DNA of 64,000 bases from Bradyrhizobium sp. (GCF_016219575.1 NZ_JACRMG010000006.1:1-64000); one strand, 5' to 3'. Shown: positions 1 to 9,292, counted from the stretch's first letter. The notes: generated by a model not told the origin, from the letters alone. A program made the numbers and translations.

Positions 1-210
1 CGGGGAAAGCCGGGATGTCTCGGCTGTACCTGTCAAACCCGTGTGCATTTTCTTTCGCTACAGATCGCACACGGCGATGCGGGTGCCGCCGGCACCCGGC
101 TTTCCCTGCGCCCTCAGTCAGAGAGAGGGCCAACGAGATGCAAAGCTCAGGCGAAAATCGCGCCGTGAGAATGAGGACGCATGTCTTTCCCCGCCATTCA
201 AGGAGCGTCA
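1..210. repeat. Dispersed repeat, copy 1 (truncated by window edge)
   Basis: This stretch is near-identical to 48160-48360. Both contain the blocks CTGTACCTGTCAAACCCGTG, CACGGCGATGCGGGTGCCGC and ATGCAAAGCTCAGGCGAAA in the same order and spacing. The window begins inside the repeat. Short open frames through it appear in several frames and look like artefacts. Confidence 0.85.
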
Positions 211-546
211 GCGACGACCCGTCTACGCTTGCTGCGCAAGCCGCGCCGGACTGGGAGTCCGCCGTAGCTCGCAGCGCGAAGGCGGAAGCAATCCATGCAT
301 CGATTCGTGGATAGATGGATTGCTTAGTGGAGCCCGTCATCGGGCGCGCGTTCGCGCGACCCGTTGGCTCGCAGTGACGGTGCTGCCCACCCCGCGGTTC
401 CCGGCCAAGCCGATCTTTTGTCCAACCCCGGCATTTCCCGGCGCAGGAAAACCCATTATGGTGCCCGCTTCGTTCGCTTGCGGCGACGCATATTACTATA
501 ACAATCTCAAAGGCTTATGTTGTTTCCTGGGCCTTTGGAGGGCAGC
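211..546. other. Intergenic spacer upstream of thrC, no gene seen
   Basis: No convincing coding sequence lies here. The stretch GCAATCCATGCATCGATTCGTGGATAG and the following GC-rich block look like degenerate intergenic repeat DNA. The last 30 bases supply the thrC ribosome binding site (GGAGG at 537-541). Confidence 0.6.
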
Positions 547-1965
547 TTGACGCGGTATATTTCGACCCGGGGCGAGGCTCCGGTATTGGGCTTTTGCGAT
601 GTGATGCTGACCGGGCTTGCCCGCGACGGCGGCCTCTACGTGCCCGAGGTCTGGCCGCTTTTCTCGCAGGAGACCATCGCGGGCTTCTTCGGCCGGCCCT
701 ATTGGGAAGTCGCCGTCGACGTCATCAAGCCTTTTGTGGCCGGCGAAATCTCCGATGCCGATCTCGGCCGCATGGCCAATGAAGCCTACGCCACCTTCCG
801 CCATCCCGCGGTGGTGCCGCTCGATCAGATCGGCCCGAACCAGTTCTTGCTGGAGCTGTTCCACGGCCCGACGCTCGCCTTCAAGGACGTGGCGATGCAG
901 CTGATCTCGCGGCTGATGGATCACGTGTTGGCGCAACGTGCGCAGCGCACCACCATCGTGGTCGCAACGTCAGGCGATACCGGCGGTGCCGCGGTCGACG
1001 CCTTTGCCGGCCTCGACAATGTCGACCTCGTCGTGCTGTTCCCCAACGGGCGCATCTCCGAGGTGCAGCGGCGGATGATGACGACATCGGGCGCCGCCAA
1101 TGTGCATGCGCTCGCTATCGAGGGGACCTTCGACGATTGCCAGGCGATCGTGAAGGCGCTGTTCAACCATCACAAGTTCCGCGACGCGGTCGCGCTGTCC
1201 GGCGTCAACTCGATCAACTGGGCGCGCATCGTGGCGCAAGTCGTCTACTACTTCACCTCGGCGGTGGCGCTCGGCGCGCCCGCACGCACCGTCGATTTCA
1301 CCGTGCCGACCGGCAATTTCGGCGACATTTTCGCCGGCTACGTCGCCAAGCGCATGGGCCTGACGGTGCGCTGGCTGCGCATTGCGGCGAACGTCAACGA
1401 CATCCTGCCGCGCACGCTGAAGACCGGCATCTATGAAGTGCGCGACGTGCACGCCACCGCCTCGCCGTCGATGGACATCCAGGTGTCCTCGAATTTCGAG
1501 CGGCTGCTGTTCGAGGCCTGCAAGCGCGACGCCGAGACCGTGCGCCGCCTGATGGCCTCGCTGAAGCAGTCCGGCCGCTTCGTGCTGCCCGACGCCATGC
1601 TGGCGGCGATCCGCGAAGAGTTCGATGCGGGCCGTGCCGACGAAACCGAGACTGCGGCCGCGATCCGCGCCGCCTGGCGCGAGGCCGGCGATCTCGTCGA
1701 TCCCCACACCGCGGTGGCGCTGGCCGTGGCGGACCGCGACACCTCGGATTCCCGGATACCCAATATCGTGCTGTCGACCGCGCATGCCGCAAAATTCCCC
1801 GATGCGGTGGAGGCGGCCTGCGGCGTGCGTCCGCAACTGCCGGCCTGGCTCGACGGGCTGATGAGCAAACCCGAGCAGATCAAGGTGATGAAGAACGATT
1901 CCGCCGAGGTCGAGCGCTTCATATCGTCGGTTAGCCGCGCCGCCAAGCAGGGAGTGGCCGGATGA
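547..1965 (+). CDS. thrC: Threonine synthase
   Basis: Pyridoxal-phosphate enzyme that converts O-phospho-L-homoserine to threonine in the cytoplasm, the last step of threonine synthesis. The protein (472 aa) has the N-terminal threonine-synthase block RYISTRGEAP, the PLP lysine in LAFKDVAMQ (K113) and the phosphate-binding ATSGDTGGAA loop. The length fits the long bacterial/fungal type. I chose the TTG at 547 because GGAGG lies five bases upstream and the protein then starts at the conserved (M)TRYISTRG. An in-frame ATG at 517 would add ten unconserved residues. The stop overlaps the next gene by four bases (ATGA), so thrC and the M16 peptidase gene are likely co-transcribed. Confidence 0.95.
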   Translation: MTRYISTRGEAPVLGFCDVMLTGLARDGGLYVPEVWPLFSQETIAGFFGRPYWEVAVDVIKPFVAGEISDADLGRMANEAYATFRHPAVVPLDQIGPNQFLLELFHGPTLAFKDVAMQLISRLMDHVLAQRAQRTTIVVATSGDTGGAAVDAFAGLDNVDLVVLFPNGRISEVQRRMMTTSGAANVHALAIEGTFDDCQAIVKALFNHHKFRDAVALSGVNSINWARIVAQVVYYFTSAVALGAPARTVDFTVPTGNFGDIFAGYVAKRMGLTVRWLRIAANVNDILPRTLKTGIYEVRDVHATASPSMDIQVSSNFERLLFEACKRDAETVRRLMASLKQSGRFVLPDAMLAAIREEFDAGRADETETAAAIRAAWREAGDLVDPHTAVALAVADRDTSDSRIPNIVLSTAHAAKFPDAVEAACGVRPQLPAWLDGLMSKPEQIKVMKNDSAEVERFISSVSRAAKQGVAG

Positions 1966-3251
1966 GCGTCGAGATCTCAAAGCTCCCGTCCGGCCTCACC
2001 GTCATCACCGACACCATGCCGCATCTGGAGACGGCCGCGCTCGGCGTCTGGGCCGGCGTCGGCGGCCGCGACGAGAAGCCGAACGAGCACGGCATCTCGC
2101 ATCTGCTCGAGCACATGGCTTTCAAGGGCACCACGAAGCGCAACGCGCGCGAGATCGTGGAGGAGATCGAGGCGGTCGGCGGCGACCTCAACGCCGGCAC
2201 CTCGACCGAGACGACCGCCTATTACGCGCGGGTGATGAGGGCCGATGTGCCGCTGGCGCTCGACGTGCTCTCCGACATCCTGGCCAATCCCGCCTTCGTG
2301 CCCGACGAGCTCGAGCGCGAGAAGAGCGTGATCGTGCAGGAGATCGGCGCCGCCCAAGATACGCCCGACGACGTCGTGTTCGAGCACCTCAACGAGCTCT
2401 GCTTTCCCGAACAGCCGATGGGTCGCTCGCTGCTCGGCACGGCGAAGACGCTGAAATCGTTCAGCCGCGACATGCTGCGCAATTATCTCTCGACGCATTA
2501 TCGCGGCCCCGACATGGTGGTGTCCGCGGCAGGCGCGGTCGATCACCGTCGCGTGGTCGACGAGGTCGCGCAGAAATTCGCAAGCTTCGAGGCGACGCCG
2601 GCGCCGAAGCCGCAAGTGGCGATGTTCGGCAAGGGCGGCTCGCGCGTGGTGCACCGCGACCTCGAGCAGGCGCATCTGACGCTGGCGCTGGAGGGCGTGC
2701 CGCAGAGCGACCTGTCGCTCTACTCGCTGCAGGTGTTCACCAACACGCTGGGCGGCGGCATGTCGTCCCGGCTGTTCCAGGAGGTGCGCGAGAAGCGCGG
2801 GCTGTGCTACTCGATCTACACCTTCCACGCGCCCTATGCCGACACTGGCCTGTTCGGGCTCTACACCGGCACCGATCCGGCCGATGCGCCGGAAATGATG
2901 GAGGTGATCGTCGACGTCATCAACGAGGCGGCTGCGACGCTCTCCGAGGCCGAGGTGGCCCGCGCCAAGGCGCAGATGAAGGCGGGGCTGCTGATGGCGC
3001 TGGAAAGCTGCTCCTCCCGCGCCGAGCAACTGGCCCGCCATGTGCTGGCCTATGGCCGTCCGCTGGCGGTGGACGAGCTGGTGGCCCGGATCGATGCGGT
3101 CAGCGTCGAATCCACCCGCAAGGCGGCCCAGGGCTTGCTGTCGCGCAGCCGGCCCGCGGTGGTCGCACTCGGCGGCGGCAGGGGTCTGGACACGGCGGTG
3201 GCTTTTGCGGAAGGATTGACGCGGTCGAAGGCAAAGACCCTGTTGCACTGA
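1962..3251 (+). CDS. M16 family zinc peptidase (processing-peptidase-like)
   Basis: A 429-residue protein of the M16B (pitrilysin / mitochondrial processing peptidase beta-like) family. The inverted zinc motif HLLEH is at residues 47-51 and the distal acidic ligand region EREKSVIVQE follows about 75 residues later, so the catalytic half is intact. The C-terminal half carries the usual substrate-binding block (LGGGMSSRLFQEVREKRGLCYS). Family members degrade or process peptides; the substrate here is unknown. It overlaps thrC by four bases, and this pairing is frequent in alphaproteobacteria. No signal peptide is visible, so a cytoplasmic location is likely. Confidence 0.92.
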   Translation: MSVEISKLPSGLTVITDTMPHLETAALGVWAGVGGRDEKPNEHGISHLLEHMAFKGTTKRNAREIVEEIEAVGGDLNAGTSTETTAYYARVMRADVPLALDVLSDILANPAFVPDELEREKSVIVQEIGAAQDTPDDVVFEHLNELCFPEQPMGRSLLGTAKTLKSFSRDMLRNYLSTHYRGPDMVVSAAGAVDHRRVVDEVAQKFASFEATPAPKPQVAMFGKGGSRVVHRDLEQAHLTLALEGVPQSDLSLYSLQVFTNTLGGGMSSRLFQEVREKRGLCYSIYTFHAPYADTGLFGLYTGTDPADAPEMMEVIVDVINEAAATLSEAEVARAKAQMKAGLLMALESCSSRAEQLARHVLAYGRPLAVDELVARIDAVSVESTRKAAQGLLSRSRPAVVALGGGRGLDTAVAFAEGLTRSKAKTLLH

Positions 3252-3287
3252 GGCGCGGGGATATTGCCATCGACGGGGAGGTTGGCC

Positions 3288-3875
3288 ATGGCGCTGTTTC
3301 GATTGCCATCCAGCGGGCCGGCTGCGCTGATCCCGCGCGGCAATGGCCTCCTGCTGCGCGCACCGCAGATGTCCGACTTTCCGCAATGGTCGCATTTGCG
3401 CGAATCGAGCCGCGCCTATCTCACGCCATGGGAGCCGATCTGGCCCTCCGACGACCTGACCCGCGCGGGCTTCCGGCGCCGGCTGCGGCGCTATGCCGAG
3501 GATATCGCGGCCGACCGCAGCTACCCCTTCATCATCTTCCGCGAGGCCGACGGCGCCATGATCGGCGGGGTGACGCTCGCCAATGTCCGGCGCGGAATCG
3601 TGCAGGCTGGCACCATCGGCTACTGGATGGGCGAGGCCCATGCGCATCGCGGATACATGACCACGGCGCTGCGGGTGCTGTTGCCGACGCTGTTCGGCGA
3701 GCTCAATCTGCACCGCATCGAGGCCGCCTGCATCCCAACTAACGCGCCCTCGATCCGGGTGCTGGAGAAATGCGGTTTTGCCCGCGAGGGGCTGGCGCGG
3801 CGCTACCTCTGCATCAACGGCGTCTGGCAGGACCACCTGCTGTTCGGCCTGCTGCACGAGGATTTCAGGGGGTAG
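3288..3875 (+). CDS. GNAT family N-acetyltransferase (RimJ/RimL-like)
   Basis: A 195-residue acetyltransferase of the RimJ/RimL type, which transfers acetyl from acetyl-CoA to a protein N-terminus or small amine. Visible blocks are the N-terminal GNGLLLRAPQMSDFPQW, the central GTIGYWMGEAHAHRGYMT acetyl-CoA region and the C-terminal NAPSIRVLEKCGFAREGLARRYL strand. The start at 3288 follows GGGGAGG; an upstream in-frame TTG (3264) is less likely. It is 36 bases after the M16 peptidase and probably ends that operon. The substrate is not predictable from sequence. Confidence 0.9.
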   Translation: MALFRLPSSGPAALIPRGNGLLLRAPQMSDFPQWSHLRESSRAYLTPWEPIWPSDDLTRAGFRRRLRRYAEDIAADRSYPFIIFREADGAMIGGVTLANVRRGIVQAGTIGYWMGEAHAHRGYMTTALRVLLPTLFGELNLHRIEAACIPTNAPSIRVLEKCGFAREGLARRYLCINGVWQDHLLFGLLHEDFRG

Positions 3876-3900
3876 GCATGATCCCGGAAAGGATCATGCC
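3875..3900. repeat. Perfect 10-bp hairpin repeat after the acetyltransferase gene
   Basis: GGCATGATCC, loop CGGAAA, then GGATCATGCC form a perfect stem overlapping the stop codon. No T-run follows, so it is more likely a short dispersed palindrome or mRNA-end stabiliser than a classical terminator. Confidence 0.7.
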
Positions 3901-4014
3901 CAAAGGTGAGGGTCCATGCCTGCCATAAAACCAAAGCGTGAATTCATGCGCATGCGCCGTGCCTTGGGTTCGCCGCCATTGCCTTGCTATAAGCCCGTCC
4001 CGGGGGGGACGTTG

Positions 4015-4668
4015 ATGCTAGGGATATCCATGGGTGACAAACCTGTGATCGGCCGGGCGCTTGGTGCTGCAGCCGTGATCGCCGTCGGCTTGAGCCTCGC
4101 CGCGGCACCGGCGGACGCGCAGTCGCTCACCGACCGTTTCAAGGGCCTGTTCGGCGGCGGCAGCTCCGAGCAGAAGCCCGCTTCCGGTGCGCAGCCCGAG
4201 GCGACCGGCGAGAGCGATCTCACCTGCCCGCCGGTCACCGTGCGCGCCGGCGCCTCCACCTTTAAGGTGGGCGCGCCCGGCAAGGAAGCCGTCGGCAACG
4301 ATTTGCGCTATCAGGCCACCATCACCAAGATCGCGCGCGAGTGCACCATCAATGGCGGCGAGATCACGGCGAAGATCGGCATCCAGGGCCGCGTGATCGC
4401 CGGGCCCGCCGGCGCGCCGCCGAGCGTGCAGGTGCCGGTGCGCGTCGCCGTGGTGCAGGCCGGCATCGGCGAGAAGGTGATCGCCACCAAGGCCTACCAG
4501 ACCACGGTGTCGATGACGGAAGACGCCAGTGTCCCCTTCGTGCTGGTCGCCGAGGATCTGGTCTATCCGGCGCCGCAGGGCGCGGCTGCCGACAGCTACG
4601 TCTTCTATGTCGGCTTCGACCCGCAGTCGCTGAAGCCCGAGCCGAAGGCCAAGCCCAAGAAGAAATAG
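4015..4668 (+). CDS. Secreted hypothetical protein with Lys/Pro-rich tail
   Basis: A 217-residue protein of unknown function. It starts with a clear Sec signal peptide (GRALGAAAVIAVGLSLAAAPADA, likely cleaved after ADA). A Gly/Ser-rich linker follows, then a compact domain with two Cys (TCPPV and ARECTINGG) that could form a disulfide in the periplasm. The tail KPEPKAKPKKK is strongly basic. I chose the ATG at 4015, behind a seven-G run; 4030 is an alternative. It stands alone, convergent with the ATP synthase operon. Confidence 0.75.
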   Translation: MLGISMGDKPVIGRALGAAAVIAVGLSLAAAPADAQSLTDRFKGLFGGGSSEQKPASGAQPEATGESDLTCPPVTVRAGASTFKVGAPGKEAVGNDLRYQATITKIARECTINGGEITAKIGIQGRVIAGPAGAPPSVQVPVRVAVVQAGIGEKVIATKAYQTTVSMTEDASVPFVLVAEDLVYPAPQGAAADSYVFYVGFDPQSLKPEPKAKPKKK

Positions 4669-4676
4669 CCAACAAA

Positions 4677-4700
4677 AAAGCCGGCGTTGCCGCCGGCTTT
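4677..4700. terminator. Bidirectional intrinsic terminator between secreted-protein gene and atpF
   Basis: AAAGCCGGC and GCCGGCTTT pair around a six-base GTTGCC segment. On the minus strand the stem is followed by a run of six T, so it mainly ends the F0 operon transcript. It can also serve the plus-strand gene. Confidence 0.85.
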
Positions 4701-4722
4701 GGTGTCGAGATTGATCAGACCG

Positions 4723-5208
4723 TCAGTTCAGCTTCGCCTTCACTTCGGCAATGCCCTTGGCCAGCAGGTCGTCCGCGACAGAACCCTTCACCGACTGCGA
4801 CAGCACGGTCGAGGCGGCCGCTACCGCCGCTTCCGCCGCCGCGGCGCGGACGTCGGCCAGCGCCTGGGCTTCGGCGAGAGCGATCTTGTTCTCGGCCGTC
4901 TTGGTGCGGCGGGCGACGAAGTCCTCCATCCGCGTCCTGCCCTCGGCCGCGATGCGCTCGGCTTCGGCCCTGGCGTTGGTGACGATTTCCTGCGCCTCGC
5001 GCTCCGCGGTGGCGCGGCGCGCCTGGTATTCGGCGAGCAACTGGGCGGCTTCGTCCTTCAGGCGGCGGGCGTCGTCGAGCTCCGCCTTGATGCGCTGGGC
5101 GCGGTGGTCGAGCGCCGTCAGCACGGTGCGGTGGATGCCGAGCCAGGCAAACACCGCCATCAGGATGAAGAAGGCTATCGCGACCCAGGTTTCCGGTTGG
5201 GTGAACAT
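4723..5208 (-). CDS. atpF: F0F1 ATP synthase subunit b
   Basis: Peripheral-stalk subunit b (161 aa). One N-terminal membrane helix ([19 protein letters not shown]) precedes a long charged, Ala/Glu/Arg-rich coiled coil that links the F0 sector to F1. It is the last gene of an operon ordered atpI-atpB-atpE-atpF2-atpF, three bases after b'. The presence of both b and b' is typical of alphaproteobacteria, where the two form a heterodimer. The F1 genes are not in this window, also usual for this group. Confidence 0.95.
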   Translation of the reverse strand: MFTQPETWVAIAFFILMAVFAWLGIHRTVLTALDHRAQRIKAELDDARRLKDEAAQLLAEYQARRATAEREAQEIVTNARAEAERIAAEGRTRMEDFVARRTKTAENKIALAEAQALADVRAAAAEAAVAAASTVLSQSVKGSVADDLLAKGIAEVKAKLN

Positions 5209-5211
5209 CGC

Positions 5212-5769
5212 TTATCCCTTCAACGAGGCGTCGACGGCCTTGGTGACTGCAGCCGCATCCGGTGCAGCGCCGGTGAGGCGCTGCACGATGGCACCGACCG
5301 CGTCGGCTGCGATGCTGCGCACATTGCCCATCGCCGTGGTTCGCGTCGCCGCGATCTGCTTCTCGGCGTCGGCAAGCTTGCCCGCGAGCTTCTCTTCCAG
5401 AGCCTTGCGCTCGGCTTCCGCGGAGGCATTGAGCTTCTCGCGGGTTTCATTGCCGATCGCCTGCGCGCGGGAGCGCGCCGCTGCCAGTTCGGCTTCATAG
5501 GCCTTCAGCGCCGTGTCGGACTCGTCCTTCAGCTTCTGCGCTTGCGCCAGATCGCCCTCGATTGCGTTCGCACGCGCCTCGATCACGCCGCCGACCTTGG
5601 GCAGCGCGAAGCGCGACACGATGATATAGAGCGCGACAAAGGCGATGGCGAGCGACAGCAGCTGCGAGGCGAAATAGGTCGACTCGAACGGCGGAAAACC
5701 GCCGCCGTGATGACCGCCGTCAGCCTCGGTGTGCGCCCCGGTCTTCTGGCCTTTTGCATCGCTGGCCAT
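5212..5769 (-). CDS. atpF2: F0F1 ATP synthase subunit b'
   Basis: Second peripheral-stalk subunit (185 aa). The His/Gly-rich N-terminal extension ([17 protein letters not shown]) and one membrane helix ([21 protein letters not shown]) are typical of b'. The rest is a long Ala/Glu/Lys coiled coil. It is expected to pair with the b subunit encoded directly downstream and to hold F1 against rotation. The gene is often named atpG or atpX in related genomes. Confidence 0.95.
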   Translation of the reverse strand: MASDAKGQKTGAHTEADGGHHGGGFPPFESTYFASQLLSLAIAFVALYIIVSRFALPKVGGVIEARANAIEGDLAQAQKLKDESDTALKAYEAELAAARSRAQAIGNETREKLNASAEAERKALEEKLAGKLADAEKQIAATRTTAMGNVRSIAADAVGAIVQRLTGAAPDAAAVTKAVDASLKG

Positions 5770-5829
5770 GGAGTACTCCTGTTGCTGTCATGCGCGCCGC
5801 CCTTGGCAGGCGGCGCGAGGAGTTGCCGC

Positions 5830-6060
5830 TCAGAGCGGAACGAACAGCAGGAGCAGCGCGATCAGCAGCGAGAAGATGCCGAGCGCTTCGGTCACGGCGA
5901 AGCCGAAGATCAGGTTGCCGAACTGGCCCTGAGCGGCCGAGGGGTTGCGCACCGCTGCGGCAAGATAGTTGCCGAAGATGATGCCCACGCCGACGCCCGC
6001 ACCGCCCATGCCGATGCACGCGATGCCCGCGCCGATAAGTTTTGCTGCTGCCGCTTCCAT
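5830..6060 (-). CDS. atpE: F0F1 ATP synthase subunit c
   Basis: Proteolipid of the rotor ring (76 aa). Two membrane hairpin helices flank the polar loop [13 protein letters not shown]. The proton-carrying carboxylate is Glu58 in [10 protein letters not shown], as expected for a proton-driven enzyme. I set the start at the ATG giving [10 protein letters not shown], which has AAGGAG just upstream; a longer open frame reads back to 6171 but overlaps atpB and lacks conservation. This is normally the most highly translated gene of the operon. Confidence 0.96.
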   Translation of the reverse strand: MEAAAAKLIGAGIACIGMGGAGVGVGIIFGNYLAAAVRNPSAAQGQFGNLIFGFAVTEALGIFSLLIALLLLFVPL

Positions 6061-6112
6061 GTCTAGCTCCTTGAGAGAAAGTAAAGGTGAGGGTGGAAAT
6101 TCCCCGGACCGC

Positions 6113-6862
6113 TTAGTGTCCCGGATGAATGGCGTCGTTGAGATAGATGCAGGTGAGGATCGCGAAAACATATGCCTGCAGGAATGCGACCAGGAGTTCG
6201 AGCGCGGTGAGCGCGACCGTCAGGGCCAGCGGCATCACGCCGCCGATCCAGCCGATGGCGCCAAGCGAGACGCCGAGCATTCCGACGAAGCCCGCGAACA
6301 CCTTCAGCGCGATGTGGCCGGCCAGCATGTTGGCGAACAGACGCACGCTGTGCGAGACCGGGCGCAGCAAGAAGGAGAGGATCTCGATGAACATCACCAG
6401 CGGCAGGATGTAGCCGGGAACGCCCTTCGGCATGAAGATCGAGAAGAACTTCAGTCCGTTCTTGTAGACGCCGTAGATCAGGACGGTGAAGAACACCAGG
6501 AGCGCCAGCGCCGCGGTGACGATGATGTGGCTCGAGACCGTGAAGGTGTAGGGGACGATACCCACCAGGTTCGAGATGCAGATGAACATGAAGAGCGAGA
6601 AGATCAGCGGGAAGAACTTCATGCCCTCCGGGCCGGCGGTGGAGCGGATCGTGGAGGCGACGAACTCGTAGGAGATTTCGGCGATCGACTGCATCCGCCC
6701 GGGGATCAGCTGCCGGCCGCTCGCCAGCATCAGGAGGCCGATGATGCCCACGGCCACGAACATGTAGACGGTGGAATTGGTGATGGCGATCGTGTGCTTG
6801 CCGATCTGGCCAAGCGTGATGATGGGCTCGATGTTGAACTGATGAATCGGGTCGATTTTCAT
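6113..6862 (-). CDS. atpB: F0F1 ATP synthase subunit a
   Basis: Stator membrane subunit (249 aa) that forms the proton half-channels. The essential arginine is present (R174 in [14 protein letters not shown]), and five to six hydrophobic helices can be traced. I chose the start giving MKIDPIHQF, the usual alphaproteobacterial N-terminus; an in-frame ATG at 6898 would add twelve residues. Subunit a works with the c ring to convert proton flow into rotation. Confidence 0.95.
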   Translation of the reverse strand: MKIDPIHQFNIEPIITLGQIGKHTIAITNSTVYMFVAVGIIGLLMLASGRQLIPGRMQSIAEISYEFVASTIRSTAGPEGMKFFPLIFSLFMFICISNLVGIVPYTFTVSSHIIVTAALALLVFFTVLIYGVYKNGLKFFSIFMPKGVPGYILPLVMFIEILSFLLRPVSHSVRLFANMLAGHIALKVFAGFVGMLGVSLGAIGWIGGVMPLALTVALTALELLVAFLQAYVFAILTCIYLNDAIHPGH

Positions 6863-6931
6863 CCGCGCGGGCCTTGGTCTGCCGGCTCCTGCCGGCAATC
6901 GAATTTCAAATGTCCTGACTTCCGCCAGCGC

Positions 6932-7297
6932 TCAGCGGTTGCCCGGGGTCATGCGCGCCGACCTCACCACGTTGACTACGCCGGCGACGAAGCCGAGCAG
7001 AAAGAACACGATGAGACCGAACGGCGAAGTCGACAGCAACTTGTCGAATCCCCAGCCAATCGCTGCCCCGACGACAACGCCCGCGATCAGCTCCGAGGAA
7101 AGCTGGAAACCGCGCGCCATGGCCGATGCTCTGGCTGCACTGTTTCCGCTTTCGGTTCCGGATTGATCAGTCTCGATTTTGCGGTTGCCGCGAATTTCGG
7201 ACAACCGCTGGTCCAGACTTCCGAGCCTTGCGGAAAGCGCGGCCTCTTCGGAAGACGTTGGATTTCCACTCGCTTTGTCGTCGGTGTTTTTGGCCAT
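6932..7297 (-). CDS. atpI: ATP synthase assembly-associated protein (AtpI/AtpZ-like)
   Basis: A 121-residue protein at the head of the F0 operon. The C-terminal half holds two hydrophobic helices around GVVVGAAIGWGFDKLLSTSPFG and IVFFLLGFVAGVVNVVR, the pattern of the AtpI/AtpZ family, which assists c-ring assembly or magnesium handling and is dispensable in most species. The N-terminal half is charged and poorly conserved. The operon position supports the call more strongly than sequence alone. Confidence 0.85.
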   Translation of the reverse strand: MAKNTDDKASGNPTSSEEAALSARLGSLDQRLSEIRGNRKIETDQSGTESGNSAARASAMARGFQLSSELIAGVVVGAAIGWGFDKLLSTSPFGLIVFFLLGFVAGVVNVVRSARMTPGNR

Positions 7298-7571
7298 CGG
7301 CCGTACACTAAACGATGCTGCAGTAGATGGAAATTACGCCGCCACCCTCAAAAGCCGCGCGGACCATACTGACCGCGTCTTAGCAAGTCAAGATTGCGTA
7401 ATAACCGTTTAAGACAATGATTTTACTCGCATTATTTCCTCGAAGGCGCGCTGCCTGTGGAGCGGTCGCCGCACTGCAGCAGCCGGCATAACGGGGATGC
7501 GTGTTGCAGCGGTCCGGCCGGTCTGTTGGGATGCGGCCAGGCATTCCGCGTCACGGTTTTCGAGGGACTTC
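7298..7571. other. Divergent promoter region, atpI / DsbA-like gene
   Basis: About 270 bases separating divergent genes, with an AT-rich stretch near 7400-7440 (ATTGCGTAATAACCGTTTAAGAC) plausible for promoters in either direction. No clear operator or hairpin was recognised. Confidence 0.4.
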
Positions 7572-8195
7572 ATGCCGCGCCAGGTAGACTACTATTTCTC
7601 GTTTCAATCTCCCTGGGCCTACATCGGGCATGGTCCCTTTCGCAAGGTCGTAAGTACCTACGATCTCAAGGTAAATCTCAAGCCCGTGGTGCTGGTGGAC
7701 CTGTTCTCCGAAACCGGCGGCCTGCCGCTGATGAAGCGCCACCCGGTGCGGCAGCGTTACCGGATGGTCGAATTGCAGCGCTGGCGCGACAAGCGCGGGC
7801 TCACATTCCACCTGCAGCCGAAGAACTGGCCGTTCAACGCACGGCTTGCCGATGGCGTCGTCATCGCGGCGGTCGAAGCCGGGCTCGATCCCGACAAATA
7901 CATGCGGCGCGCCTTTGCGGCGGTGTGGGAGGATCAGCTCAACATGGCCGATCCCGAGACGATTGCGAAGGTCGCCGATGCAGCGGGATTGCCGGGGAAG
8001 AAGCTCGCGGAGCGCTCCGCCTCGGAAGCGATCGGCGCCGTCTATGAGCAGAACCGGCAGGATGCCATCGCCTCCGATGTGTTCGGCTCACCGGTCTATG
8101 TGCTCGACGGCGAAGTATTCTGGGGACAGGACCGCATCGAATTGCTGGCGGACGCATTGAAGTCCGGTCGCAAGGCCTATAGCTCACAGGTGTGA
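7572..8195 (+). CDS. DsbA-fold oxidoreductase / 2-hydroxychromene-2-carboxylate isomerase family
   Basis: A 207-residue protein of the DsbA-like thioredoxin-fold group that includes HCCA isomerases and kappa-class glutathione transferases. The N-terminal strand YYFSFQSPWAYIGHG carries Ser/Pro where DsbA has CxxC, so it is not a disulfide oxidase. The C-terminal block DVFGSPVYVLDGEVFWGQDRIELL is diagnostic of this family. It probably acts on glutathione conjugates or isomerises an aromatic intermediate in the cytoplasm; the substrate is unknown. Start at 7572 is preferred over 7497 because conservation begins there. Confidence 0.88.
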   Translation: MPRQVDYYFSFQSPWAYIGHGPFRKVVSTYDLKVNLKPVVLVDLFSETGGLPLMKRHPVRQRYRMVELQRWRDKRGLTFHLQPKNWPFNARLADGVVIAAVEAGLDPDKYMRRAFAAVWEDQLNMADPETIAKVADAAGLPGKKLAERSASEAIGAVYEQNRQDAIASDVFGSPVYVLDGEVFWGQDRIELLADALKSGRKAYSSQV

Positions 8196-8233
8196 GGGGG
8201 CAGGTCAGGTTCACGTTGAGGCGGAGCAAGCCC

Positions 8234-8752
8234 ATGCGCATAGCGACGTCGCCTTGGAAATCCTCGATGGCAGCGGCGGCATTCCTCGTCGTCAGCGGCA
8301 CTGCGTTCGCGCAATCGAAGCCCGACACCGAGAACGGACGCTATGCGCTGTCGCCGGCCGGCGACGGCGGCGTGCTCCGGCTCGACACCAAGACCGGCAC
8401 GGTCTCGACCTGCACCAATTCCGGCACAGGCTGGGCCTGCTATGCCGTGCCGGACGAGCGCGCGGCACTGGATGCGGAGATCGGCCGGCTGCAGGCCGAG
8501 AACGAGAAGCTCAAGGGCCAGCTTGCCCAGCGCGACGGCACCGTGGCCGGCAAGAGCGAGGAAGCGCTGCCGAAATCGGACTCGCTCAGAAAGCCCGAGC
8601 CGAAGGTCGCCGAGGGCGAGCGCAAGCTCGAAATCCCGCTGCCGAGCGACCGCGACATGGACCGCATGATGTCGTTCCTGGAACGCGCCTGGCGGCGGCT
8701 GATCGAAATGGCCAACCGCATCCAGAAGGACGTCTCCGGGGGCAAGATTTGA
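8234..8752 (+). CDS. Secreted hypothetical protein with coiled coil
   Basis: A 172-residue protein of unknown function. The first 30 residues form a Sec signal peptide (MAAAAFLVVSGTAFAQ). A small domain with a Cys pair (STCTNSGTGWACY) follows, then an Ala/Glu/Lys heptad segment (DAEIGRLQAENEKLKGQLAQRD) and a short helical tail (SFLERAWRRLIEMANRIQ). It probably resides in the periplasm. The stop overlaps the next start (TGATG), implying translational coupling with the YjbQ gene, although no functional link is obvious. Confidence 0.75.
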   Translation: MRIATSPWKSSMAAAAFLVVSGTAFAQSKPDTENGRYALSPAGDGGVLRLDTKTGTVSTCTNSGTGWACYAVPDERAALDAEIGRLQAENEKLKGQLAQRDGTVAGKSEEALPKSDSLRKPEPKVAEGERKLEIPLPSDRDMDRMMSFLERAWRRLIEMANRIQKDVSGGKI

Positions 8753-9222
8753 TGCGGCCCGCTTCGCTGTCGCGCTCGGCGCCATCGGCCAGCGCGGGCA
8801 CGATCGTTTCATCCCGGCTCGCGGTGGAGACGAGGGGAACCGGCTTCATCGACATTACAGGCGAGGTCGAAAAATTCCTGCACGAGGCCGGCGCGCGTGA
8901 GGGCGCAGTGACGCTGTTCATCCGCCACACCTCGGCGTCGCTGACGATCCAGGAGAATGCCGATCCCTCGGTGCTCAAGGATCTGACCACGGCGCTGAAC
9001 CGGCTTGCGCCCGAGAATGCCGGATGGGTGCACGATACCGAGGGGCCCGACGACATGCCGGCGCATATCAAGACCATGCTGACGGCGACCTCGCTGCAGA
9101 TTCCGGTGCTGGACGGCGAAATGGCGCTCGGCACCTGGCAGGGGATCTATGTCGCCGAGCATCGCGCGCGCCCGCACCGGCGCGAGGTCGTGCTGCAGTT
9201 CATGGGATCGGTCGAGGCTTGA
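8752..9222 (+). CDS. YjbQ/UPF0047 family protein
   Basis: A 156-residue member of the YjbQ (UPF0047) family. The signature blocks are all present: FIRHTSASLTIQENADPSV, the DTEGPDDMPAHIK metal-binding loop and LGTWQGIYVAEHR near the end. Homologues form trimers and have weak thiamine-phosphate synthase activity in E. coli; the physiological role is not settled. A roughly 15-residue N-terminal extension (MRPASLSRSAPSASAG) precedes the domain. It overlaps the upstream gene by one base. Confidence 0.92.
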   Translation: MRPASLSRSAPSASAGTIVSSRLAVETRGTGFIDITGEVEKFLHEAGAREGAVTLFIRHTSASLTIQENADPSVLKDLTTALNRLAPENAGWVHDTEGPDDMPAHIKTMLTATSLQIPVLDGEMALGTWQGIYVAEHRARPHRREVVLQFMGSVEA

Positions 9223-9243
9223 CCGGCAAGCGGGAATGAAAAA

Positions 9244-9271
9244 GCCGGCCGCGTATCGCTCCGCGGCCGGC
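9244..9271. terminator. Bidirectional terminator between yjbQ-like gene and MFS transporter 1
   Basis: GCCGGCCGCG and CGCGGCCGGC pair around TATCGCTC. Reading on the minus strand the stem is followed by TTTTT, so it terminates MFS transporter 1. A hairpin differing by one base in the loop region follows MFS transporter 2 at 13723-13750. Confidence 0.88.
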
Positions 9272-9292
9272 AAGAGGTGAGAAACCGACAGC

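Noticed and set aside
41..550. Short coding frames inside the dispersed repeat at the window start
   Set aside because: Comparable fragments occur in the second copy but are frame-disrupted, so they are repeat artefacts rather than genes.
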